From: Actinomycetota bacterium
GTDB lineage: Bacteria > Actinomycetota > Thermoleophilia > Gaiellales > Gaiellaceae
Length of the DNA: 8,907 nucleotides
Assembly: GCA_019236545.1 (NCBI GenBank)
Contig: JAFAIV010000337.1
Span: forward strand, 1 to 8,907
Direction: 5' to 3'
Part shown: piece by piece, positions 1 to 8,213 of the stretch
How the letters are laid out: each line of letters begins with the position of its first letter
Numbering within the stretch: position 1 is the stretch's first letter
Made by a program: the position numbers and the translations under genes
The notes under the pieces: generated by a model
Database searches by the model: none
Seen by the model: only the letters and a program-made list of their open reading frames with translations
What the model was told of the DNA's origin: nothing

Positions 1-1
1 G

Positions 2-772
2 GTCGGGCGCCGCGCCGCCTGGCACGTCGGCGACCTCGCATGGGGGTTCCGCTGCCACGAAGGACGGGAGCAGGAGTGGCGGATCCGGCTCTGGGAAGAG
101 GGCGGCTCGGTGGTGGCGTGGTCGTGGCTGAAGACGTCGGACGGGACGCTGGACTTCGACGTCCGGGTCGACAGGCGCGAACTGCTCGAGGAGATCCTCG
201 ACGAGCCGGACGCGCGGATCGTCTACGCGTTCGAGGACGACGACGAGGTGGCGGAAGGGCTCGCCCGGCGCGGCTTCGGCCCGGGCGACGCGAAGCCGCT
301 CCACTTCCACGCGGGCGCCCTCGACCGGCCCCCCGAGCCGCCGCCGCTGCCGGACGGCTTCCGCTACGGCACCGTCGAGCCCGACGAGCTTCCTGAGCGC
401 GTCGCCGCGCACCGCGACGTCTGGAACCCGTCCCGCGTCACCGCGTCGAGCTACGCGAACCTCGTCGCGACCTGGCCGTACCGCGCCTCGCTCGACTGCG
501 TCGTCGAGGCGCCCGACGGCCGCACCGCCGCCTACTGCCTCGCCTGGCCGGACGACGAGAACGGCGTCGGCGAGTTCGAGCCCGTCGGCGTTCGCGACGA
601 GTTCCGCCGCCGCGGCCTCGGCGCCGCCGTCTGCACGTTCGCGCTCCGCCGGCTCTGGGACGAGGGGATGCGCGAGGCGATCGTCTACTGCGTCCAGAAG
701 CCCGCCTGCGCGCTCTACGACGCGGTCGGCCTGCCCCATCACTCGACGATGGCCGGCTGGCAGCGCGGCTAG
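2..772 (+). CDS. GNAT-family N-acetyltransferase, 5' end cut by the window edge
   Basis: The reading frame is open from base 2 to the TAG at 770-772, giving 256 visible residues. A GTG at 110 could serve as a start. However, the upstream codons encode a conserved-looking stretch (HVGDLAWG, then REQEWRIRLWEEGG) typical of the N-terminal part of actinobacterial GNAT proteins, so the real start is left of the window. The C-terminal half has a GNAT fold signature: EFEPVGV on the core strand, followed by the acetyl-CoA pyrophosphate-binding loop RRRGLG (visible residues about 199-204) and helix AAVCTFALRRL. The length suggests a two-lobed GNAT protein in which the second lobe binds the cofactor. 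The family transfers an acetyl group from acetyl-CoA to an amine; the substrate here is unknown. The gene runs tail to tail into the cyclase-domain gene, sharing the stop-codon bases. Family assignment is confident, function is not. Confidence 0.85.
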   Translation, partial: VGRRAAWHVGDLAWGFRCHEGREQEWRIRLWEEGGSVVAWSWLKTSDGTLDFDVRVDRRELLEEILDEPDARIVYAFEDDDEVAEGLARRGFGPGDAKPLHFHAGALDRPPEPPPLPDGFRYGTVEPDELPERVAAHRDVWNPSRVTASSYANLVATWPYRASLDCVVEAPDGRTAAYCLAWPDDENGVGEFEPVGVRDEFRRRGLGAAVCTFALRRLWDEGMREAIVYCVQKPACALYDAVGLPHHSTMAGWQRG

Positions 773-1428
773 GGCTTCTTCCTCTCCTTGCGCGAGAACG
801 CGCGCTCGAGCCTCTCCTCCACGTACGCGTTGATGCGCTCCGTCATCCGCTCCTCGAAGGTGGGCTCTGCGGCACCGGTGGCCTTTAGCGGCTTCGCGGC
901 TCTCGGCGCGCCGTCGAGGGACAACTCGTAGATGTGCTCGTGCTGAATGTCCTTCAGGTCGTGCTCCCCGAGGTCGTGGACCGCGGCGCCCTCCGGGAGC
1001 TGGTTGCCGATCAGGGCGCGCGTGGTCTCGGAGAGGAGGATCTGTCCGCCGTGCCCCGCCGCCGAGATGCGGGCGGCGCGGACGACGTCGAGGCCGAGAT
1101 AGCCCTCTTCGCCGACCGCCGGCTCGCCGGTGTGCAGGCCCATGCGCACGCGCACCGGCAGCCCGCCCGGCCACTCGTGGTCGCGCAGCGCGCGCTGTGC
1201 CGCGACCGCGGCTGCGACCGCGTCCCGCGCACGCGGGAACGAGAAGAAGAACGAGTCGCCCTGGGTGTCGATCTCCGTGCCGCCGTGGTCGGCGAACGCC
1301 CTCCTGATGATCCGCCGGTGGTCGCGCGAGACGTCCGCGTACGCGTCGCCGAGCTCCTGGAGCAGCGCCGTCGAGCCTTCGATGTCGGTGAAGACGAAGG
1401 TCACGGTGCCGCCCGGCAGGGCCGTCAT
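769..1428 (-). CDS. Small class III adenylate/guanylate cyclase-domain protein with altered active-site residues
   Basis: The 219-residue product is almost entirely one class III nucleotidyl cyclase catalytic domain (about residues 6-160), with no membrane or sensor domain, so it is probably cytosolic. Both metal-binding aspartates are present: D15 in FTDIEGS and D58 in QGDSFFFSF. The transition-state arginine R120 is in VRAARI, and the GLHTGEP and GHGGQILLSE segments are family-typical. By alignment in the head, the usual substrate-specifying lysine two residues before the GD motif region is D54, and the usual catalytic asparagine is V116. Cyclase activity or substrate may therefore differ from canonical enzymes. 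A charged helical tail (about 180-219, rich in E, R and K) follows. The ATG at 1428 was chosen because MTALPGGTVTF begins the domain; the frame stays open upstream only as antisense to the neighbouring gene. There is no Shine-Dalgarno at useful distance, so translation is probably leaderless. Conversion of ATP or GTP to a cyclic nucleotide is the family role; activity here is unproven. Confidence 0.85.
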   Translation of the reverse strand: MTALPGGTVTFVFTDIEGSTALLQELGDAYADVSRDHRRIIRRAFADHGGTEIDTQGDSFFFSFPRARDAVAAAVAAQRALRDHEWPGGLPVRVRMGLHTGEPAVGEEGYLGLDVVRAARISAAGHGGQILLSETTRALIGNQLPEGAAVHDLGEHDLKDIQHEHIYELSLDGAPRAAKPLKATGAAEPTFEERMTERINAYVEERLERAFSRKERKKP

Positions 1429-1434
1429 GGCCCC

Positions 1435-1441
1435 TAACCTA
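1435..1441. promoter_or_regulatory. Probable bidirectional leaderless promoter core (shared -10 element)
   Basis: The 18-base gap between the divergent ATG codons contains CTAACCTAG (1434-1442). On the plus strand TAACCT (1435-1440) fits the actinobacterial -10 pattern TANNNT and lies 6 bases before the ATG at 1447. On the minus strand TAGGTT (bases 1441-1436) fits the same pattern and lies 7 bases before the ATG at 1428. That spacing puts each transcription start at or next to the A of the ATG, as in leaderless genes. Neither strand has a -35-like TTGAC at 16-18 bases, and neither gene has a correctly spaced ribosome-binding site. The sequence match is seen; its use as a promoter is inferred. 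Confidence 0.5.
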
Positions 1442-1446
1442 GCCGG

Positions 1447-3405
<1,959 letters not shown>

Positions 3406-3413
3406 AGGAGAAG

Positions 3414-3439
3414 GGCGGGGGAGCCGAAGCTCCCCCGCC
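3414..3439. terminator. Shared hairpin terminator between convergent genes
   Basis: A perfect 11-bp stem, GGCGGGGGAGC (3414-3424) and GCTCCCCCGCC (3429-3439), encloses four bases. Read on the minus strand the loop is TTCG closed by C-G, the very stable UUCG tetraloop. It begins 8 bases after the livK stop and 8 bases after the YyaL-like stop on the other strand, so it fits both transcripts. There is no long T-run; the minus-strand tail is only pyrimidine-rich (CTTCTCCTCT), as is common for terminators in high-GC genomes. Termination is inferred from structure and position. Confidence 0.75.
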
Positions 3440-3447
3440 GCAGCGAA

Positions 3448-4704
3448 TCAGTGTCCGACGTTCTGGACCGAGCCGACCGCCTGCCAGTTCCCGGTCGCGC
3501 CGCCGCTCCACTTGACGAGCTGGAGCTGCTCGATCGGGAAGCCGTCGGTCGCCGAGGTCTTCAGCGAGATCCCCGGGTAGAGGAACGGGTTCTTCGACGT
3601 GTTGAGGTTGTGCACCGCCGCGAGGAAGCTCGCGCGGGTCGGGTTCTTCCCGGCCTGCTGGAGCGCCTGCACGAACGTCCACGCCACGCCGAGGCCGTAG
3701 ACGAGGTTCCCGTCTCCGGCATCCCACTGCGGGAGCAGCGCGCCGGCGTAGCCGCTGATGATCTGGCGGCCGAGAACCATGCCCGGCAGCGTCGCCTGGG
3801 TCGTCTGGTTGGCCGTGTAGACGGACGAGATGACGCCGTCGAGGTTCGCGCCGTTCGCGCCGGCGATGTGCACGAAGAACGGGTTGTTCGAGACGTTCGA
3901 GAGGAACGTCGTCGGGCTCCACCCGATCTTCGTCGCGGTCACGAGCGAGGCGATCGCCTGGCTCGGCGTGGCGACGATGAAGAGCGTGTCGCAGCCCTTC
4001 GCCTTGAGGGCGAGGATCTGCTGCGTCACGGTCGTGTCGGTGGCGTTGAAGCCCTCCTCGTCCGTGATCAGGCTCTTCTTCGCGCCGAGGCCCTGGACGA
4101 GGCCCGCGATGTAGTTCTTCCCGAACGCGTCGTTCTGGTAGATGATCCCGACCTTCGCGTTGGGCATGTTCTGCGCGATGTACTTGCCGTACATGCGGCC
4201 CTCGGCCGGGTAGTCCGGCTGCCAGCCGATCGTGTACGGATGCGTCGAGCCCGCGCACGACTTCTTCTCACAGGCGCCCCAGTAGGAGTCGCCCGTGGCG
4301 AGGAAGACCTGCGGCACCTGCTTCTGGTTCAGGTATGTCCAGGTCGAGAGGCCGGGGGCCGTGCCGAGGCTGCCGACCACGGCGAAGACCTTGCTCTGCT
4401 CGACGAGCTGCTGCGTCAGCGGCACCGTCTGCGCCGGGTTGTACGCGTCGTCGAGGACCTTGAAGTCGATGTCCCGGCCGTTGACGCCGCCGTGCGCGTT
4501 GACGTACGCGTAGTACGCCTGCTCGGCGAGCGGGATCGTCTTGTACGCCGCCGCGACGCCGGTCAGCGGGAACGTGCCGCCGATCGTGATCGAGTTGGCC
4601 GTGATCCCGGGATCCGTGCGATGCGCGCCGGCTGCGGCGCTGACCGCGATCCCCGCGACCGCGAGCACGACGAGCGCGCCTGCGATCCTCCGCTTGATAC
4701 CCAT
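3448..4704 (-). CDS. livK: Branched-chain amino acid-type ABC transporter substrate-binding protein (LivK family)
   Basis: This is a 418-residue exported receptor of the Peripla_BP_6 type, which captures a ligand outside the membrane and delivers it to LivHM. The N-terminus is a Sec signal peptide: basic MGIKRR, a hydrophobic stretch about 7-21, then alanine-rich SAAAGA with likely cleavage near residue 27. There is no cysteine in a lipobox, unusual for a Gram-positive receptor. The mature part opens with ITANSITIGGTFPLTG, the standard start of the first lobe. GGVNGRDIDFKVLDDAYNP (72-90) and VVGSLGTAPG (109-118) are also family motifs. C145 and C150 could form a small disulfide loop (CEKKSC). 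The ATG at 4704 has AGGAGG four bases upstream. The gene is last in the livGFHMK row, 31 bases after livM, and has its own candidate promoter. The ligand may be branched-chain amino acids, amides, urea or aromatic compounds; sequence alone does not decide. Confidence 0.93.
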   Translation of the reverse strand: MGIKRRIAGALVVLAVAGIAVSAAAGAHRTDPGITANSITIGGTFPLTGVAAAYKTIPLAEQAYYAYVNAHGGVNGRDIDFKVLDDAYNPAQTVPLTQQLVEQSKVFAVVGSLGTAPGLSTWTYLNQKQVPQVFLATGDSYWGACEKKSCAGSTHPYTIGWQPDYPAEGRMYGKYIAQNMPNAKVGIIYQNDAFGKNYIAGLVQGLGAKKSLITDEEGFNATDTTVTQQILALKAKGCDTLFIVATPSQAIASLVTATKIGWSPTTFLSNVSNNPFFVHIAGANGANLDGVISSVYTANQTTQATLPGMVLGRQIISGYAGALLPQWDAGDGNLVYGLGVAWTFVQALQQAGKNPTRASFLAAVHNLNTSKNPFLYPGISLKTSATDGFPIEQLQLVKWSGGATGNWQAVGSVQNVGH

Positions 4705-4708
4705 CCGC

Positions 4709-4714
4709 CCTCCT
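4709..4714 (-). promoter_or_regulatory. Strong ribosome-binding site of livK
   Basis: On the minus strand AGGAGG lies four bases before the ATG at 4704. It is the clearest Shine-Dalgarno sequence in the window; the other liv genes rely on overlap with the preceding gene or a short leader. It fixes the livK start and fits the need for more receptor than membrane components. Confidence 0.75.
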
Positions 4715-4735
4715 ACGAAGTGAGTGTGGTGCCGA

Positions 4736-5713
4736 CTATGACGTTCCTGGATCCGAATTGATAGAGGCCATTGACTGTCGAGTCAACCGGACGCGCAGGC
4801 GTGCGAGCAGGCCCGCGAACCCGGTCGGCAGCAGCAGGATCACGACGATCACGAAGAGGCCGAAGACGACGTCCTGGCCGTGCGTCGAGCCGACGACCGG
4901 GACGCTGCTCGAGACCTCCGGCAGCAGGCCGACGAAGACCGCGCCGACGAGCACGCCCCAGAGCGAGCCGAGGCCCGCGACGGCCGCGCCGATCAGGATC
5001 TGGAGCGAGAGCGCGACGGTGAACTCGTTCGGCGACGCGTAGCCGTTCGTCGCGAGTACGAACAGCGACCCGGCGACGCCGGCGTACGCGGCCGAGATCC
5101 CGAACGCGAGCGTCTTGTAGATCGGGAGCTCGACGCCCGACGACGTCGCGGCGACCTCGCTGTCCCGGATCGCGCGGAATGCGCGGCCGGTGCGGCCGCG
5201 CAGGATCAGCCATGCGCCGACGAAGAGGATGGCCGCCGCCGCCCAGGCGACGCCGTACAGCCAGAGGTGGCTCACCGTCTGCGCCTGCAGGCCGTTCGAG
5301 CCGCCGAGGAAGCGTGAGAACTTCAGCGGGATCTGAGGCATCGAGACGGCGAGCGCGAACGTTGCGAGCGCGAGGTAGACGCCGGAGAGCCGGAGCGCGG
5401 GAAGCCCGACCACGAACCCGAACGCGAGGCAGATCCCGAACGCCATCAGCATCGTCACGATCAGGTTCGTGTGGTGGTAGTAGGACATGACCGCCGTCGT
5501 GTAGCCGCCGACCGCCATGAACGCGCCGTGGCCGATCGAGATCTGGCCCGAGTAGCCGGTGAGGACGTCCAGGCCGAGGATCGCGATGAAGAAGACCGCG
5601 ACCTGCGTCAGCAGCCCCTGGTGGTAGCCGCTGATCAGGAACGGGAGCACGGCGAGGATGGCCGCGGCGACGAGGCACGAGACGACGGCGGCGAGCGAGG
5701 GCCGGGTCGTCAT
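4736..5713 (-). CDS. livM: Branched-chain amino acid-type ABC transporter permease LivM
   Basis: The 325-residue integral membrane protein pairs with LivH to form the translocation channel. It has a series of hydrophobic segments: the first at about 8-28, then 35-50, and further ones through about 300. The hallmark GYSGQISIGHGAFMAVGGY (53-71) is fully conserved. The cytoplasmic loop GRTGRAFRAIRDSEVAA (about 172-190) is the EAA-like segment that contacts the ATPases. The ATG at 5713 overlaps the livH stop as ATGA, indicating translational coupling; only a weak AGGTG/AAGG-type purine stretch precedes it. The last ~20 residues (after RLRVRL) are hydrophilic, coded by low-GC codons, and overlap the candidate livK promoter, so this tail may be shaped by DNA function more than by the protein. 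Length is normal for the family. Confidence 0.94.
   Translation of the reverse strand: MTTRPSLAAVVSCLVAAAILAVLPFLISGYHQGLLTQVAVFFIAILGLDVLTGYSGQISIGHGAFMAVGGYTTAVMSYYHHTNLIVTMLMAFGICLAFGFVVGLPALRLSGVYLALATFALAVSMPQIPLKFSRFLGGSNGLQAQTVSHLWLYGVAWAAAAILFVGAWLILRGRTGRAFRAIRDSEVAATSSGVELPIYKTLAFGISAAYAGVAGSLFVLATNGYASPNEFTVALSLQILIGAAVAGLGSLWGVLVGAVFVGLLPEVSSSVPVVGSTHGQDVVFGLFVIVVILLLPTGFAGLLARLRVRLTRQSMASINSDPGTS
4758..4786 (-). promoter_or_regulatory. Candidate internal promoter for livK, within the 3' end of livM, with overlapping inverted repeat
   Basis: On the minus strand TTGACT (4786-4781, five of six matches to the -35 consensus) is followed after 17 bases by TATCAA (4763-4758, four of six to the -10). 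This would start transcription near 4751, about 47 bases before the livK ATG. The -35 box is the left arm of a perfect inverted repeat, TTGACT-N4-AGTCAA (4771-4786). The region codes for the last residues of LivM (QSMASINSDPGTS) with unusually AT-rich codons, consistent with selection on the DNA itself. Promoter activity is inferred. Confidence 0.5.
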
Positions 5714-6729
5714 ACCTTGCGCACCTTCTTCTTCCCGAACAGGCCGGTCGGCTTGATCAGCAGCACGACGATCAGGACGAGGAACGCGAAGGGCAGCCGG
5801 ATCTCCGAGGTCACGAAGCTCACGTACTGGCCGAGCAGGTTGAGGAAGATCCCGATCATCACGCCGCCCACGAGCGCCCCGACCGGGCTCTCGAGCCCGC
5901 CGAGCACCGCCGCCGCGAACGCGTAGAGCAGGATCGGCTGCATGAACGAGGGCTGGAGCGAGTACTCCGACGCCTCCGCCATCAGCCCGGCGACCGCGCC
6001 GAGCACGGCGGCGAGGCCCCAGCCGAGCGCGAGCATCCGGTCGACCCGGACGCCGACGAGCCGCGCCGACGCCGGCCGTAGCGCCGCGGCCCGCATCCCG
6101 AGCCCGAGCTTCGTCCGCTGGAAGAGCAGCCAGAGCAGGCCGACCGAGGCGATCGTGACGAGGATCGTGCCGATGTCCTGGCGCGCGATCGCGACGCCGC
6201 CCACGTGGTAGACGGTGTTGCCGAACGGGGCCGGCATGAACTTGATGTCAGCGCCCCAGACCCAGCCGACGACGCCGTCGATCAGGATGAACAGGCCGAC
6301 GGTGACGATCACGACCGCGATCACCGACGTGTGCTGGACCGGCCGGATGAAGACGAGCTGGACGCCCATCCCGAAGACGAAGGCGATGAGCAGCGTCAGC
6401 GCGAACGCGAGCCAGTAGGTCACGTGCCACGACGTCGTCAACTGGTAGGCGACGTACGTCGTGAACATCGCCATCTCGCCCTGGGCGAAGTTGACGACCT
6501 CGGTGGCCCGGTAGATGAGGACGAGCGCGAGCGCGAGGCTGCCGTAGACCGCGCCCTGGGCGAGGCCGACGACGGTCTGCTGGGCGAAGATCTGGCTCGA
6601 GAGGCAGCCGATCAGCAGGAAGACGGCGGCGCCGACGAGGATCAGGTTGACGGGCTTGCCGAGCGGGCCGAGCGCCGCCAGGCGGTCGCGGCGGAGGGCG
6701 GGGTGCTCCCGTGTCTGGACGGCCGACAT
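5710..6729 (-). CDS. livH: Branched-chain amino acid-type ABC transporter permease LivH
   Basis: This is the second channel subunit, 339 residues. A hydrophilic, positively charged N-terminal extension (1-25) is followed by hydrophobic segments beginning at about 27-45 and 55-72. The LivH hallmark VNFAQGEMAMF is at 79-89. The cytoplasmic segment with RTKLGLGMRAAA (205-216) is the ATPase-contact loop; most LivH proteins have an acidic 'RA...D/N' pattern after it, here ALRPASARLVGV. It ends in KPTGLFGKKKVRKV, the usual basic C-terminus. The frame is open far upstream through livF in a shadow frame. The start was set at the ATG at 6729, whose A overlaps the livF TGA (TGATG), as expected in a coupled operon. 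The stop overlaps the livM start by four bases. LivHM with LivGF makes the membrane complex. Confidence 0.94.
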   Translation of the reverse strand: MSAVQTREHPALRRDRLAALGPLGKPVNLILVGAAVFLLIGCLSSQIFAQQTVVGLAQGAVYGSLALALVLIYRATEVVNFAQGEMAMFTTYVAYQLTTSWHVTYWLAFALTLLIAFVFGMGVQLVFIRPVQHTSVIAVVIVTVGLFILIDGVVGWVWGADIKFMPAPFGNTVYHVGGVAIARQDIGTILVTIASVGLLWLLFQRTKLGLGMRAAALRPASARLVGVRVDRMLALGWGLAAVLGAVAGLMAEASEYSLQPSFMQPILLYAFAAAVLGGLESPVGALVGGVMIGIFLNLLGQYVSFVTSEIRLPFAFLVLIVVLLIKPTGLFGKKKVRKV

Positions 6730-7436
6730 CAGTAGCCCAGGTAGCTCCGGCGGACGGACTCGTTCTGCTGCAGCTCGTCGCTCGGCCCCGACAGCGCGAC
6801 GCGCCCGACCTCGAGGACGTACGCGGTCGTCGCGGCCTGCAGCGCGAGGTGGGCGTTCTGCTCGACGACGAGCACGGTGAGCCCCTCGCGCTCGTTCAGC
6901 TCGCGGATGATCCGGAAGATCTCGGTCACGAGCACCGGCGCGAGCCCGAGCGACGGCTCGTCGAGCAGAAGCAGCTTCGGCCGCTGGACGAAGGCGCGGG
7001 CCAGCGCGAGCATCTGCTGCTCGCCGCCACTCAGCGTCCCGGCCTCCTGGTTGCGGCGGTCGTCGAGCCAGGGGAAGTAGTCGAGGACGCGGTCGGCGTC
7101 GGCCTTGAACGAGTCGTGCCGCGTGTACGCGCCGAGGCGGAGGTTCTCCCAGACCGTCAGCTCCGAGAACGTGCCGCGGCCTTCGGGGACGTGGGCGATC
7201 CCGAGCCGCGCGACCTCCTCCGGCCCGCGCGCCCCGAGCGGCTTCCCCGCGAAGCGCACGTCGCCCGAGCGGCGGACGGTGTTCGAGATCGCGCGCAGGG
7301 TCGTCGTCTTGCCGGCGCCGTTCGCGCCGAGGACGGCGACGATCGAGCCCTCCTCGACCGCGAGCGAGACGCCGTGGAGCGCCGTGATCGGCCCGTAGCG
7401 CGCCTCGACCTCGTCGAGCTCGAGCAGGGCGCTCAC
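6729..7436 (-). CDS. livF: Branched-chain amino acid-type ABC transporter ATPase LivF
   Basis: This 235-residue ATP-hydrolysing subunit sits at the inner face of the membrane. Walker A is GANGAGKT (37-44), the signature motif is LSGGEQQ (135-141) and Walker B is LLLLDEP (155-161) with catalytic E160. Two family-typical departures mark it as LivF and not LivG: HVPEGRG (82-88) in place of the usual Q-loop, and VVEQN (190-194) with glutamine where most ABC ATPases have the switch histidine. Length is normal. The start is the GTG at 7436, which overlaps the livG TGA as GTGA; GGAG lies eight bases upstream. It is cotranscribed and translationally coupled with its neighbours and is expected to form a heterodimer with LivG. 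Confidence 0.95.
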   Translation of the reverse strand: MSALLELDEVEARYGPITALHGVSLAVEEGSIVAVLGANGAGKTTTLRAISNTVRRSGDVRFAGKPLGARGPEEVARLGIAHVPEGRGTFSELTVWENLRLGAYTRHDSFKADADRVLDYFPWLDDRRNQEAGTLSGGEQQMLALARAFVQRPKLLLLDEPSLGLAPVLVTEIFRIIRELNEREGLTVLVVEQNAHLALQAATTAYVLEVGRVALSGPSDELQQNESVRRSYLGY

Positions 7437-8170
7437 GCCACCGGCTCCAGCTCGCCACCGAGATAGGCCTCGATCACCTGCGGGTCGCGCTGCACCTCGG
7501 CGGGCGGGCCGCTCGCGATCGTCCGGCCGAAGTTGAGGACGGTCACGTGGTCGGAGACCTGCATGACGAGGTTCATGTGGTGCTCCACGAGGAGGATTGT
7601 CAGCTTCAGCTCGTCGCGGAGCCGGCGGATGAAGTCGGCGAGCTCGCCGACCTCCTCGTGGTTGAGGCCGCCCGCGGGCTCGTCGAGCAGGAGCAGGCGC
7701 GGCTTCGAGGCGAGCGCCCTCGCCAGCTCGATCCGCTTCAGCGTCCCGAAGGGCAGGCCCGCGGCGGGACGGTCGGCGTGCATGTGGATGCCGACGAGCT
7801 CGAGCGTGTCGAGCGCGTCCTTGCGCAGCTCCGACTCCCGCTTCATCCGCGCGAATGCGTGCCCGCCGACGAGGACGTTCTCGAGCACGGTCATCGTCGG
7901 GAAGAGCTCGACGTTCTGGAACGTCCGCGCGATGCCCATGCGGACGACACGGCTCGGCGGCGTGTGCCGCAGCGAGTGGCCGTCGAAGACGACGTCGCCC
8001 GACTCGAGCCGGTACAGGCGGGTGATGACGTTGAACGCCGTCGTCTTGCCGGCGCCGTTCGGCCCGATCAGCCCGGCGATCGTGCCCTCGGCGACGTCGA
8101 GCGAGACGTCGTCCAACGCCACGATGCCACCGAACCGCAGCCGCGCGTTCTCGAGCGCGAGGAGACCCAT
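7433..8170 (-). CDS. livG: Branched-chain amino acid-type ABC transporter ATPase LivG
   Basis: This is the first gene of the transporter operon. With the ATG at 8170 it encodes 245 residues. Walker A is GPNGAGKT (36-43), and the Q-loop is TFQNVELF with Q85. The signature is the LivG form LPFGTLKR (139-146) instead of LSGGQ. Walker B is LLLLDEP (159-165) with E164, and the switch histidine H197 is in VEHHM. A longer reading starts at a TTG at 8209 and adds 13 residues. I prefer the ATG because MGLLALENARLRFGG fits the usual LivG beginning, and because the extra codons coincide with a good promoter whose -35 includes that TTG. There is no Shine-Dalgarno; the predicted leader is only a few bases. 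The gene overlaps livF by four bases at its end. Confidence 0.93.
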   Translation of the reverse strand: MGLLALENARLRFGGIVALDDVSLDVAEGTIAGLIGPNGAGKTTAFNVITRLYRLESGDVVFDGHSLRHTPPSRVVRMGIARTFQNVELFPTMTVLENVLVGGHAFARMKRESELRKDALDTLELVGIHMHADRPAAGLPFGTLKRIELARALASKPRLLLLDEPAGGLNHEEVGELADFIRRLRDELKLTILLVEHHMNLVMQVSDHVTVLNFGRTIASGPPAEVQRDPQVIEAYLGGELEPVA

Positions 8171-8181
8171 CCGAGTCGCGG

Positions 8182-8210
8182 AGCCTACCCCGTTTGAACC
8201 GGGATTCAAA
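8182..8210 (-). promoter_or_regulatory. Candidate promoter and operator of the livGFHMK operon
   Basis: On the minus strand TTGAAT (8209-8204) and TAGGCT (8187-8182) form a sigma70-like pair with a 16-base spacer. Transcription would start about 4-5 bases before the livG ATG at 8170. The -35 lies in a perfect inverted repeat TTTGAA-N6-TTCAAA (8193-8210), a good size for a dimeric repressor such as a TetR- or GntR-type protein (regulator not identified). It begins four bases after the stop of the histidine phosphatase gene, making the transporter a separate transcription unit. Base composition is much lower in GC than its surroundings. Confidence 0.55.
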
Positions 8211-8213
8211 GAG

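Noticed and set aside
3451..4761. 436-residue plus-strand reading frame
   Set aside because: It covers the well-supported livK gene on the opposite strand and has an R/V/D/E-rich composition typical of GC-driven shadow frames.
6730..7458. Upstream extension of livH through livF
   Set aside because: The extension is arginine-rich shadow sequence; the ATG overlapping the livF stop gives a normal LivH.
8171..8209. TTG start giving LivG 13 extra residues
   Set aside because: The extra codons coincide with a promoter-like -35/-10 pair, and the downstream ATG matches the normal family start. Not fully excluded.
8193..8210. TTTGAA-N6-TTCAAA as a terminator for the histidine phosphatase gene
   Set aside because: The stem is short and AT-rich with no following T-run; its place over a -35 box fits an operator better.
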